From: Zantedeschia hybrid cultivar
Taxonomy: Eukaryota; Streptophyta; Magnoliopsida; Alismatales; Araceae
Assembly: GCA_030544215.1 (NCBI GenBank)
Contig: JARZZO010000011.1
Location: 730,001 to 794,000, forward strand
Direction of reading: 5' to 3'
DNA length: 64,000 bases
In this document: piece by piece, positions 50,101-61,929 of the stretch
Position numbering within the stretch: the first letter of the stretch is position 1
Layout of the letters: every line of letters begins with the position of its first letter
Notes under the pieces: generated by a model
What the model was told of the DNA's origin: nothing
Database searches by the model: none
Seen by the model: only the letters and a program-made list of their open reading frames with translations
Program-made: the position numbers and the translations under genes

Positions 50101-52563
50101 GGACCACGACTTGTATATTAACGAGAAGGAATTATGTCATGTTTGATTGCTTTGAATTGCATGATGAATTTGTTAAGTTCTTTTTGAAATTCTTAAAGGA
50201 TAGCCTTTTAAAGGTAGAAACCCCTTTTTAAATTTCAAAATAATCATTGGTCATTTGATAGCATCTGCCACTATCCAATAAGTATCCTTTAAGTTCTTGT
50301 CTCTTAATAAATCCTAATGAACCATACCAATAACTTAAGGGATATTAGTAGATCCACTTAGGATCCATTAAAGACATATGTTAAATTGAACAAGGATAGT
50401 GTGGCCAACTAGATCCAATTAAGTATCCTTTAAGCATTAAGTGAACCGTACCAATGGCCCACTAAATTTCTTTAAGCTTAATGTGTAACGGCCCCGCTTT
50501 CGAACCTCTGGTAGGTGCACAATGTAAAAGCAAAATAATACAGATCACTAATATAAAAGTGCAACAAATAGCTCATGTCCATTATACAACAACAATGTAG
50601 AAGAATTAAACAACAAATCCCAAGAAACTGATAACTGGCCATACCTAAAAATTTTCCTTCATTGAACTGGATCAATTCATTGGGGCTGTTCTTGAAAATC
50701 ATGTTTTATAACTTCTATGAGAATCTGAAAATTGAGTTCTCAATAGGAATAATTTACATCACTACTGATAGCTCACACACGCCACACCGTTCTCTCTTCC
50801 TTTTTGCATGCAATATCTATCCTTTTTAAGATGATGACATGCATGAGATGCGATCAGAGTCTTACTCAAACATGTGAATTACAACTTTTTTATTTTTATT
50901 TTTTTCTTTCATTCATCGTGTGATCATCAATATATACAAATAACATTCGTAAAATGATATCTAAAAAAAATATGAAATACATGCATAAAAAAATAATGTA
51001 AACCCGGAGCGGAAACATTTAACAGGATGATAATAGTCACTTTTTCTTACAAACTTTATATTCTTTTTCCTCTTAATGGTAATTTTTACTAACGTAGAAA
51101 GTATAAAAATACTTATTTAGGTCATCATCATAGGGTCTCAGGATTGAGTCGTTCTTTCTTTGATCTTTTTCACCTGATCTGTCCCGATTAGTCGTATTAA
51201 TCATAATCTTTCAAGAGATCTTAAGTTCGTAGGGCGACTCATCATTTTGACCTGAAGTGATAGGGATAATCACCCACTAACGATTGTAATAGTGAGAAGG
51301 CTATCCCATGACGCACCTTCCACCCCCACAGTATACTTGACTGAAGAAGATGAAATGCTCCATCCAGCTATATGCACCAGTAGCCTGAAGAGGAGCAAAT
51401 TCAAGTTCTCTCAAGGGAAGTGGATCAAGGACAATAGAAACACTAGCAGACATTAGTAGAGGCACCTCCAATAGAAACACTAGCAGACATACCTACAACA
51501 ACAACAACAGAACCTTAAGTACCCGTAGAAGGTCTTGTGGATCAACCACAAATCTTGGAGGACCAAATAATGCAAGATCAGCCTACTTAGGAAGAAAGGA
51601 CATCTGAAGAGGCCAGGGAACCCTCATCAACCCAAGCACCAGTTGAAGGGGAGCCTCATGATGAGGGGAAGGCCTAAGCAGATTCAGAGGAAGCCAAAGC
51701 ACATGAAGCAGCATAAATAGTTGATGAGCTGCTCAGAGGGACTACTTTTGTGCAAAACAGTCCAGAGATCTCTACCTCTCCTCCTCCATATGTGCCAGAG
51801 AAAGAAATGCCCATAAAAAGGAGGACAGATCAGTAGGCTCTGAGAAGTTGGATGAGGTCCTATCCAGACTCAATAAACAATAGGAAAACATTGAACACAT
51901 CAAGGGAAGATTAGAGGAAATATCAGAGATCAAGGTTGAGATGCCGCAGCTTTAAGAGATGATGGAGATACTATTGAGACCAGAGGTTCAAGCTGTATAT
52001 AGTAGGAGGAAAGTGCTTAGTTAGAGGAAGCATTAGTTTAGGCCAGCCATCCCATCAACTTCCTCCTGCACCTCCTACTGGAGAAGATTCCTCTCATCCA
52101 GCCCCAAAACCCTCTCAACCATCCCTGAGCCTTCACAACCTTTCTCTGAGCCTTCCCAACCTACATTTGAGCCCTCACACCCTTGCTCACCTGTACAAAC
52201 TTTTATTCCCCTAGCAGTTCTATTATCTGAGTGTACCACTACCTTAGACAATGTTCCTGCCCTAGCTTCTATTCATCCCATTAAAACTGTACAAGCCTCC
52301 ACTCCTTCTGTTTCTTCACCTTTATAGTCACCTAAAACTACTAGAGTCCACCCTTCTGTTGATACTCCAGAAGAACCTCCACTTCATGAACCTTCTCCTA
52401 CTCATAGTTGTCAAAGCGGTAAGGTGACCAAGGCGTGCTTGGGGTTCTGGACCGCCTAAGCGCTTAGGCATCCGCCTAGGCGTCGCCTAGGCGTCAACTT
52501 CATAATATAATATTTTAATTTAGGAGATATATATACATATATATACACATATTACATACATAC

Positions 52564-52607
<44 letters not shown>

Positions 52608-55600
52608 ATGTATAAATGTATGTATGTAATATGTGTACATGTCTAACTATATAATATATACATACATATACACATATATATCTAAATGTATGTATGTAAT
52701 ATGTATATGTATATATATATATGCATACACATTTTACATACATGATACATATATTTAGATGTATACATATACATATATATCCATGTTTGCATATATAAAT
52801 CTAAATATATGTATTAGTATGTATTTATATAACTATGTGTGTATATATATACATATATGTATATATACAAAGAGAGAGGGGCAAGAACCTTGGGTTTCAG
52901 CAATCTGGGCGCCTTGGGCGCCTTTTCACCTATTGGAAAGGCGCCCCAGTGCCTTGGTGCTGGAAAAGTGCTTGGGCGCCTAGGCGGGCGCCTTGACAAC
53001 AGAGCTCCTACTCCAGTTACTTCAACCCCAACTGCAGTTCTCTCTCTACAAGTAGCTATTCCTTCTCCACCACCTGCAGAGGCATCTACTTTTACCATTA
53101 TTCCTTCAACTGCAGGTGCGTCCTCCAGCTTTGTTTCTCCCACTCCAGCTGGAGCATCTACTTCTACTTCATTCTCTCCTCTTGACATACCTAACTCATC
53201 ATCTAAATATGTCAAGGAACACTTTACATTCTTTCATGATCAGGAATTCTTTAATGCTACTTCTCCTTCCACACCCACACCTGTACACTCTTCTGTTCCA
53301 CATACCTCTTCGATTGTGCCTCTGACTACCCCTTCTGCACCTGCACCTCCCGGAGAAGTTGTTCCATAGTTTCCAGTCAAACTAGAACCTCAAGAGTATG
53401 CAACTCTTACAACAGAAGAAGATGTCACACCTCTACAACAACTGTTTACCAAAAGAAAGGCACCCCCTTCAGCTACTCAGCCAAAAGCTCCAAATAGGCC
53501 AAAGAGGAAGACTAGGTACCACTAATTCTCTTTGTTTGTAGATGTCTTCTCATCTACTCCTAAGGGAAGGCGAGTATACCTAGAATTCATTCAGAAAAAT
53601 GCTTACTAAAGTCTTAGAGCTTCCCACATTGCCTCTTACTACATATATAGATCAATTTGTAGCTCAGAAGTTCTTGACTAGAGATGATGTAGAGCAAGTT
53701 AAGAACTAGTCTACCATTCAGACTGAGAAAGAATGGGGTCAGCCAAACCCTCAATCATACTATTCTTTCTTGACTACCAGTTCTGCTAGATCACAGCAAA
53801 GTTAGCCAGCAACAGGTTTGGTAGATTGGTTAGCTCAACAACATGACGTCAAGTGGGCTCAGTACAAGGAAAATGCAAAAAGAGAATACATTGTCAGATC
53901 AGAAGCTATTGAGCAGAAAACTTGAAAGATAGTCGCTACCTTTGCTCTGACCTATCCAGGCAAGTTCTTTCAATTCTAATTCATTATGCCCTCTCCCCAT
54001 ATTTTTTTAAAAAAAACTTTGTACCATCTTAAACACACTCTGTATATCATTCTTGAAATTCAATATATCTTATTATTTTTTTATCTGAATGTCTCTCCTT
54101 CATTGATTTTCTATGGGTGGTTACCTTTTTGTGTGAATGACAAAAAATAAGTAATCCAACATTCATTATTCATTTAGAAATAAGCTACCCTATAGCTGCA
54201 TATAGGGATGAAATAGCATTTGCATAGCTTTTATTTATTTAACTCCGATACATGGGACCTTCATTTCTAGCTCTAATATATTAAATCTTATTTTTAGATC
54301 TGATCCATTAGCTCTTATTTCCAATTATGATTTATGAATTTCTCTATTTGTTTTGAATTGATATTTTCATAAGATTTCTCATCACTAAAAAGGGGGAGAT
54401 TGTTGAGTAATTTGTGGATTTACATTATTTTTCATATTTTGGTGATAACAAAATCTTAGAGATGTCAGTACAAATGATAGACTCTAGCTTATTATTATCG
54501 CTAACTGCATTCAAGTTTAATTGATTCAGTTCTATGAGAAAATCACAAGTGTTCTATCGGTTAATGCTTTGAACGCTTCATCGATTAACACCTCCATATG
54601 GGTTATCGTTTTAAGTGGCATTTCAATTACCACTGTTAGTCAGGTACCAGTTGCACTTTAAGTCTTATATCGATTAGCTCTTCGATTATCACTTTAAGTT
54701 TTATAATTAGCTATTCGATTAACATCTCGATTACTGACTCATGTCTTATATCGATTGACTCTTCGATTAGCGCCTTTAGACTCATAACGATTAACGTTTT
54801 AAGCGTTGACATATGCAATACATAAGTGGGGCGTCCATCTAATGACAACAAACAAAAGAGAAATAAGAACAAAAAAATACATTAAACAACAAGTAAGAAT
54901 AATATGACTTGAAATGCTGTTAAAATTATCCTTACATTAAAAGAATTTTTAATTTTTATAAATTATAAATATTAAATTACGAAAATAAATAAATTATTAA
55001 TATATACTTAACAAATTAAATAAATTATAAATATTAATTGAACATATTTATAAAAGCATGACTTAAAGTGCATAAAGAACATAAATATAAATTGAGGCAT
55101 GTCCAAAAATTGTATACAAGTATCACATTTAAAGATTATTAAGTAATAATATATTATACCATTAATTAATTTAATTACTTAAAAATAAGATTTAAAACTA
55201 AAATTTTTATACTTAAAACATAAAAGTTAAAATATAGATCTAAATCTAATCATTTTTTACTTCTAGAGTAGACAATTTATAAATTATTTTATATTTTAAA
55301 ATTTATTTAATATTCTAATAATCATATTGATAAATTAATCTTCATACCCTAAGATTTTGAATGAAAATTTCGCCAAACATATGAAACTCATAGATCTATG
55401 CCCATCATCACATCAATATATCATTTTTTTCTGTATTTGTTTTATATTTAATCAAAATCTATAAATCAACCTCAAATTTGAATAAATCTTAATTTTTTCA
55501 TGTCAAAATTACAAAGAGATAATAGATCTATCTATTCTTCATATTTTAATATCCTAAACAACATCAAACAACAAGAAAAGAAGATGAAATTAGAAATTTC

Positions 55601-58600
55601 TTAGGGTTCGGATACTTATCTTGTTCAAACTGGATGAAAACGTTCAAGGAAGAGCTTGAAAACCTCTTTTCTTCCCAACAAAATCACCTCAAACCTTGAA
55701 AACCTCTTGGATCTCCCAAAAGAGCCAAAAGAAATGAAAGCAAGAAGAGGGGGAAGGGCTTGGAAGGTTGCGGGTCCTTCGTCTGCTGCGTTTCTCTTCG
55801 GACAGAAACACAGCAGACAATTTTAGGGGTTTTTAGGGCCGGCTCGTATTGGATCCGTCCGTATTGGGCCGGATCGCAGTGACTCGACGCGTATCACGCC
55901 GGCTTTAGCCCGAGCCGGTGCGAGCCGGCCCAATACGTGTCGAGTCGCTGCGATCCGGAGCCGGTCCAGATCGGATTAGGCGATCTGACCGTGCCAGCGC
56001 ATCGGATCGGCCCAGATCCGAGTCGACTCGTACGAGTCGGGCCGATTCGATCCCATACGGCAAACCTTGAGTCTAACAGACAGATTTTTGAAGACATGGT
56101 ATAAATAGAAGATGTTCATCAGAGAGAATATATATAAGCATACTAAGAACCAAGTTTAGAAAAATCCTTCCACTGAACACAAGTGAATTCGAGAGAGTGA
56201 GCTGCGCCTAAACGCCTAGCAAACAATTTCGTGTGAAGATTTCAAAAGCCTTGCTTTAGCATTCTATACAAGAAGCTCTTGAAGATCTTTCTCAGATCAA
56301 GACCAGTGTTCTTTATTGTTTCATTAACTTTGTTTTGATCTGTATTGTGTTCTTTGAGAAGAACACTTGGTTGTTGTAAAACATTTACTCTCATTTATTT
56401 CAACTCATTGATTGTTCCTCTTCCAGTCTGTGGAAGAGAAGACCAGCTGAGTCTAGATGTTATACGAATGGCAATGGATCATACCTTATGGTGTGGTAAG
56501 ACCGGCAAGGGGTCAGTACCTTGTGGTGTTGTGAGACCAACAAGGGGTCAATATCTTGTGTTGGCAACCAGCAAGGGGTTAGTTCCTTGTTGAGTGAAAT
56601 CCCAAGAGGTTGCTTGGGGATTGGATGTAGGTCTGGATAGACCGAACCAATATAAATCCTATGTGCAGTTACTGTGTGTGATTGATTCCTTGTCCCCTCT
56701 CCTTTTGTGCACTTTTAAGCTTCCACATTTAAGTTTTTAGTCGTATAATTTTTTTATTCACCCATTCACCCCCCCTCCTCTAGGTTAGTCTAGTCTTAGG
56801 CAACAGTCTGTAGGGCATGTGTAGGGGTAACACATAAAACAAGGCACACTGGTGACGATGGCACACTGGATGAGACGACCTCGTTGAAAATATGCCAGTG
56901 ACGCAATCACCGCACAAAACAGAGTATAGAGGCACATCCATGATGTCTAATGGAGGCCTCAGAGGTGGGGACACAAAAAGAGGCGTAACGGTGATGGTGG
57001 TGTACCAAATGAGTTGGCCTCGTTGCAAGGAAGCCGACAGTGCAATCAGAACGTCAAATAGAGCCTACATGTGTCCTCCCGAGGAGTATAGGGGCAACAT
57101 ACAAAACGATGCACTGTAGACAAATGGAGGTCCATGTCGCTGCGAGAAAGCTAACGATGCAATTGGCTCACGAAATGGAACCCAGAGGTGCCCTCGATGA
57201 TGGCAGCGCACTAAGGGACCCAAGTGCACCACGCTGGAACTATAGTGGACCCCAATTGAGCCCTAGTTCAATTACTTGGAACAATTGGTTCGGATATGGT
57301 GTAGTCAATTTGAAGGCGGCTTGGACCCTGTGTATAGGTGGCTCAAACCAAGGTTTAAAAATTTGGCTCGGATCGGCCGAGTCGGACCGGTTTTGGGCCG
57401 TCCGTGTCGATCCCGAGTAAACTAGCCGTTGGGGGTCAACCTAACCGTTGCTGGCCGTTCCCAAACGGTCAGCAACGGCTAGTTTGGGCCTTGGGGGTCT
57501 ATTTAAACCCCCCCAAGGCCCTCCTAAGGCTCCACAAATTTCCTTTGAGCCTCCTAACATTCTTGCTCTCTCTCCCACTCTCTCGATCATAGAATTCTCT
57601 CTCCATCTCTCCCACGAGGTCACTTCTAGTCTACTACAAGCTCCGCAATCTCTCATCTTCTTGTGCTGTGAAGGAATGGCATCTCAAGGTGCTGCTCAGC
57701 GGTCATCTGGGAATCCTCCTAGCCCTGATCCTGCTTGGGGTCATTGCACACCGGTGGACATGGGCCAGAGAAAGGTACAATGCAAATATTACAACCGGGT
57801 CGTCTCTGGCGGGGTCTACCGATTCAAACAACATCTTGCTGGAATAAAAGGTGAAGTTGCAGCATGTGCTCGAGTTCCTTCAGAGGTTAGGATCCAATTT
57901 CGAACTTATATGAATGAGAAGGAATCAAGCAAAACAAGTACTGCCAGAAGAAGACAGGAAATTCGAGAGGAATTGTCTGAACCAGCGCGAAGGTCTGATG
58001 CTGGAGTTCGGCTTGATGGAAGTAATCAACCTATAAATGTGGATGATTGGGATACAAGTAAGTTTCTTATTTAACTTATTTTCATGTTCTTCATTTAACG
58101 TTTTCAGACAAATAGTTATAGTAGATTATTTTTTTTTCTTTTACATTTAAAGCTGAATTGCGACGTGCAATGGAAGCAAGCCGGCGGTCATGAGGACTTA
58201 TTTCAGCAAACTGAAAGATATGGAGGACAAGGAAGTGGCTCTACACCTTTTGCACAAGAGAGCACTAGTGCCGGCATGAGCACTAATGTATGCGAGGAGT
58301 TGTCTCAGGAGTTCACTAAAGCTGGAGATCCTAAAGTAGGTCCAATAGATCCCTTCTTCTCCAAGAAGAAGGATAAACAACCTTCTATTAGTGCTGCATT
58401 CAAGAACTTAAAACTTTGTAAGGAAAAGATAGGGAGAGCTACATCTAGGTGGTTATTCTATAATAGTATCCCTGCTAATGCTGCCAAGGGGCCATATTAT
58501 GAGTCCATGATCGAGACCATACAATAAGTTGGCAAAGGGGTTGAGGGACCTTCCCCATATGAGATATACAACAAGTACTTGGATATGGAAGTTGATGACA

Positions 58601-61600
58601 TCCGAACATACATTAAATCATTTGAAAGGATCTGGGATGAGTATGGATGCACTTTAATGTGCGATGGATGGACATGTACATAAATCTTATCTTCAGTTTC
58701 TTATCTTATCTTCATTTTTTCTTAATCAGAATGGGTTTCTTTTTGATTTCTTATCACGTTTGGAACTTTACAGGGATAACAAGAAGTATGATCAACTTCT
58801 TAATTTACTACAAAGTCGGAACCGTATTTTGGAAGTCTATTGATGCATCTGGAAAAATAAAGAATGTCCAGTACCTATATGAATTAATAGATCAAATGGT
58901 GGAAGAAGTGGGCGAAAAAAGGATTGTCCAAGTGGTTACGGACAATGCAGCGGCGATCAAGTTAGCTGGACAAATGTTGATGCAGAAGAGAGAACATCTA
59001 TACTGGGTTCCCTGTTCTGCTCATTGTATTGACTTGATGTTGGAAGACATTTGCTCTGATCCGATGGTAGATGGAGTGGTTAAGAGTGGTCGATTTATCA
59101 CCACATTCATCTACAACCACAACAACATTCTGGATATCATGCGCACACATACTCATGGAAGAGAGTTGCTTCGTCCGGGAGCCACCAAGTTTGCATCTCA
59201 ATATATCTCTCTAGATAGTTTAAGTCAACAAAAGAACAACTTGATTAGGATGGTGGTATCGGAAGATTGGGAGAATCACATATTGCGGCATGTACCAACT
59301 AAGGTCAGAGAGAAAGGTAAGAAAGTAGCTGATCTAATTCAATCTAGACCCTTCTAGAGGGGGGTGCAAGCGGTGTTAAATATTATAGAACTGCTTGTCC
59401 GTGTCTTGCGATCTTGTGATGGAGAAAGAAGATCGGATATGGGATATTTATATGAAGCTATGGACAGAGCTAAGGAGCTCATTCAACTTAACAATCCAAC
59501 AACCTATGTGAAGTGGTGGGACATAATAGACAGACGTTGGGAACACACTTTACATTACGATCTTCATGCAGCTGGTAAGCTACTAACTTTCTATATGTAT
59601 TATTTGTATACACATTTTTCTTAAGTAATCACTAACTTCGACTTATTTATTTAGGTTATTTTTTCAACCCTCAGTACATGTTTAGAACTGATGGGAAGAA
59701 GGATAACTATGATAGTTGTTCGGAAGTGTTGATGGGGACTAAGTCTGTTATTAAGCGTATGCTTGTAGATGAGGACAGAACAATAATGGCATGCAAGAAA
59801 ATGCATGATTACAGAATGATGTTATACCACTTTAGGACAAGTCCTGTTCAAAGAGCTGCCAAAATTTTGAGTCCAGGTTTGAAAATTATTAACTAGATGT
59901 TCTAATTAATTTTTAATTATAACTTGCACATTGTTGATATGGCCAATTTTTTATTTACAGCTGACTGGTGGCTAGATCATAGAAAAGCATATGGGTATGA
60001 AGATCTAGCCTATGTCGCAATTCGGGTCTTAAGTCAAGCAACCTCTTCATCAGGTTGTGAGAGAAACTGGAGCACCTTTGGTTTGATTCACACCAAGCAA
60101 AGGAATAGATTGAAGTCGAGCCGTCTAAAGAAGCTAATATTCTGTCATTATAACATGAGGTTGAAGCTAAAAAATCTGGAGCTCATAAGGAACCTTCAAA
60201 GGCAGGAGAAAGAGAGAATTTTCGGACAAGCCACGGAGACGACACATGCAGAAGAACCCATAGACTTGGATGAGCTGTTCGAGGAGCAACATCCATTAAA
60301 TGCATAGGTTGATGCAAGCACCTCAAATGAGTCTGAATTCAACCCAAATGATCGGGAATGGGCGGAAGGTGAGTTATATAATGTTCCATTACTTATTGAT
60401 TTTCAACCTCCTCCTCCAAAACGTCAGAAGAAGAGCAAAAAACAAGCACCAAGCAAAAGGAAGAGTGGTACTGGAATTCAGATTGTTGATCTGGAGACTA
60501 TTGAGGAAGAGGATGAAACGCCAGAACCAAGTGATGAGGTCCAATATCAAACCTCAAATGACTCGACATCAAAGACGAGCTCCGACAGTTCTGAGGATGG
60601 CGGAGATGCTACCAGTGCGCCAGCCCTACCTCCACCAATTCAATTCACTGGAGAAGAAGAATACACACATGCTACCCAAGATGAACATCATGGTAGCAGA
60701 GCAGGACGTGAAGAATCTTCCATTCAAACATTCAGCAGATCAAGGAGAAAGGACAAAGGTAAAGCTCCTCAGTGTGCAGAGGCCAAAGAAGAACTTAGGA
60801 GGGAGAGAGAATATCAGGAGCAACTATCAGATGCATCATCATATTCTCCATACGAAGGGTATAGTCAGCCTACTAGATATGTAGTTTACCCTCCTCAACA
60901 TTCTGATACATCCGACTATTCAGGGGGTTGTCTAGAATATCTACAATTGTCAGTCATTTATACCAATACGGATGACTATAGCTGGTATGTGATGCAATAT
61001 GAACAATACTACCAGAGCTATATGTCATGGACTGAATATGTAAGCCATATGTTCATTCAGTATAATGTACGTTTGGAATAAATGTAAGTTCATAATCATA
61101 TATGTAAGTTTATTCAAGGTTTTTTTGTCCAACAACATCTTATGTACTTCAAATCAATATATTTCAACAGAATTATGCATTAGACTTGTGTTTTATATTT
61201 TTTTCACATTTTTTCATATTTTTTTTTATTTTTTTCTGCTATCTGAACCAGCCGAGCCTGACTAAGCCAGGATCAGGCTGACTCGGATCGGAATCGGCCG
61301 ATCTGATCGGTTTTGAACCGGCCGATCCGGGACCCGATCCCGGGTTTCTTAACCTTGGCTCAAACCACTTTAGACCTTGATTGGACCAAGATCGAACCAG
61401 GTGGCTCAGACCACCCTGGAATAAGGCTGGACCCTTAACGACCTGGTGCAAACTAGGTTGTAGCAGCTGGCTCAGGCCAGCTAACTTGATCTTGGCTCGA
61501 GCCAGGAATAAAGGGCTCAGGTCCTTAGTGCTGAAAGGGTAGACAGGGGACTTGATCCCCTAGTGCAGTAGAAGGGCCCGGATGACCTGCTGGGCTTTGG

Positions 61601-61859
61601 CGCCTGCGGACTGTACGGCACGGGCGGGATGACCCTTCCCACGTGAGAAGGGGGCAGACGAGGGGTAACCCCCTCGTCTACTATTTCCATAAACAATAAT
61701 GCAGCAGCGGCAACCAACCAGAGCGAATGGGGGAGAAAGAACGCAGGGAGAGAAAGAGAGGGTTGGGATGAGAGAGAAGGGGACTACAGTAGGTGAAAGA
61801 GAAAAGAGTAGGACGGGAGGGGGGGGTTCTCCCAGTGGTTCATGTAGCAGAACATAAAT

Positions 61860-61929
<70 letters not shown>

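Larger units (their letters stand above)
51331..56805 (+). mobile_element. SIRE/Maximus-like copia element, 3' part
   Basis: A polypurine tract AAAAAGGGGGAGAT (54,387-54,400) leads straight into an LTR (54,401-56,805) that starts TGTTGAGTAATTTG and ends TAGGCAACA. The long purine tract and TGTTG...CAACA ends suit the SIRE/Maximus copia lineage. Upstream lies about 3 kb of decayed, proline/serine-rich coding-like DNA instead of pol. The 5' LTR, gag and pol are absent. It sits in the 16-kb intron, opposite in orientation to the host gene. Confidence 0.7.

Noticed and set aside
52759..53215. Frames of 74-176 codons rich in Tyr and Ile
   Set aside because: They read through the AT-rich simple repeat in the middle of the hAT MITE and then into the decayed proline-rich region; not a gene.
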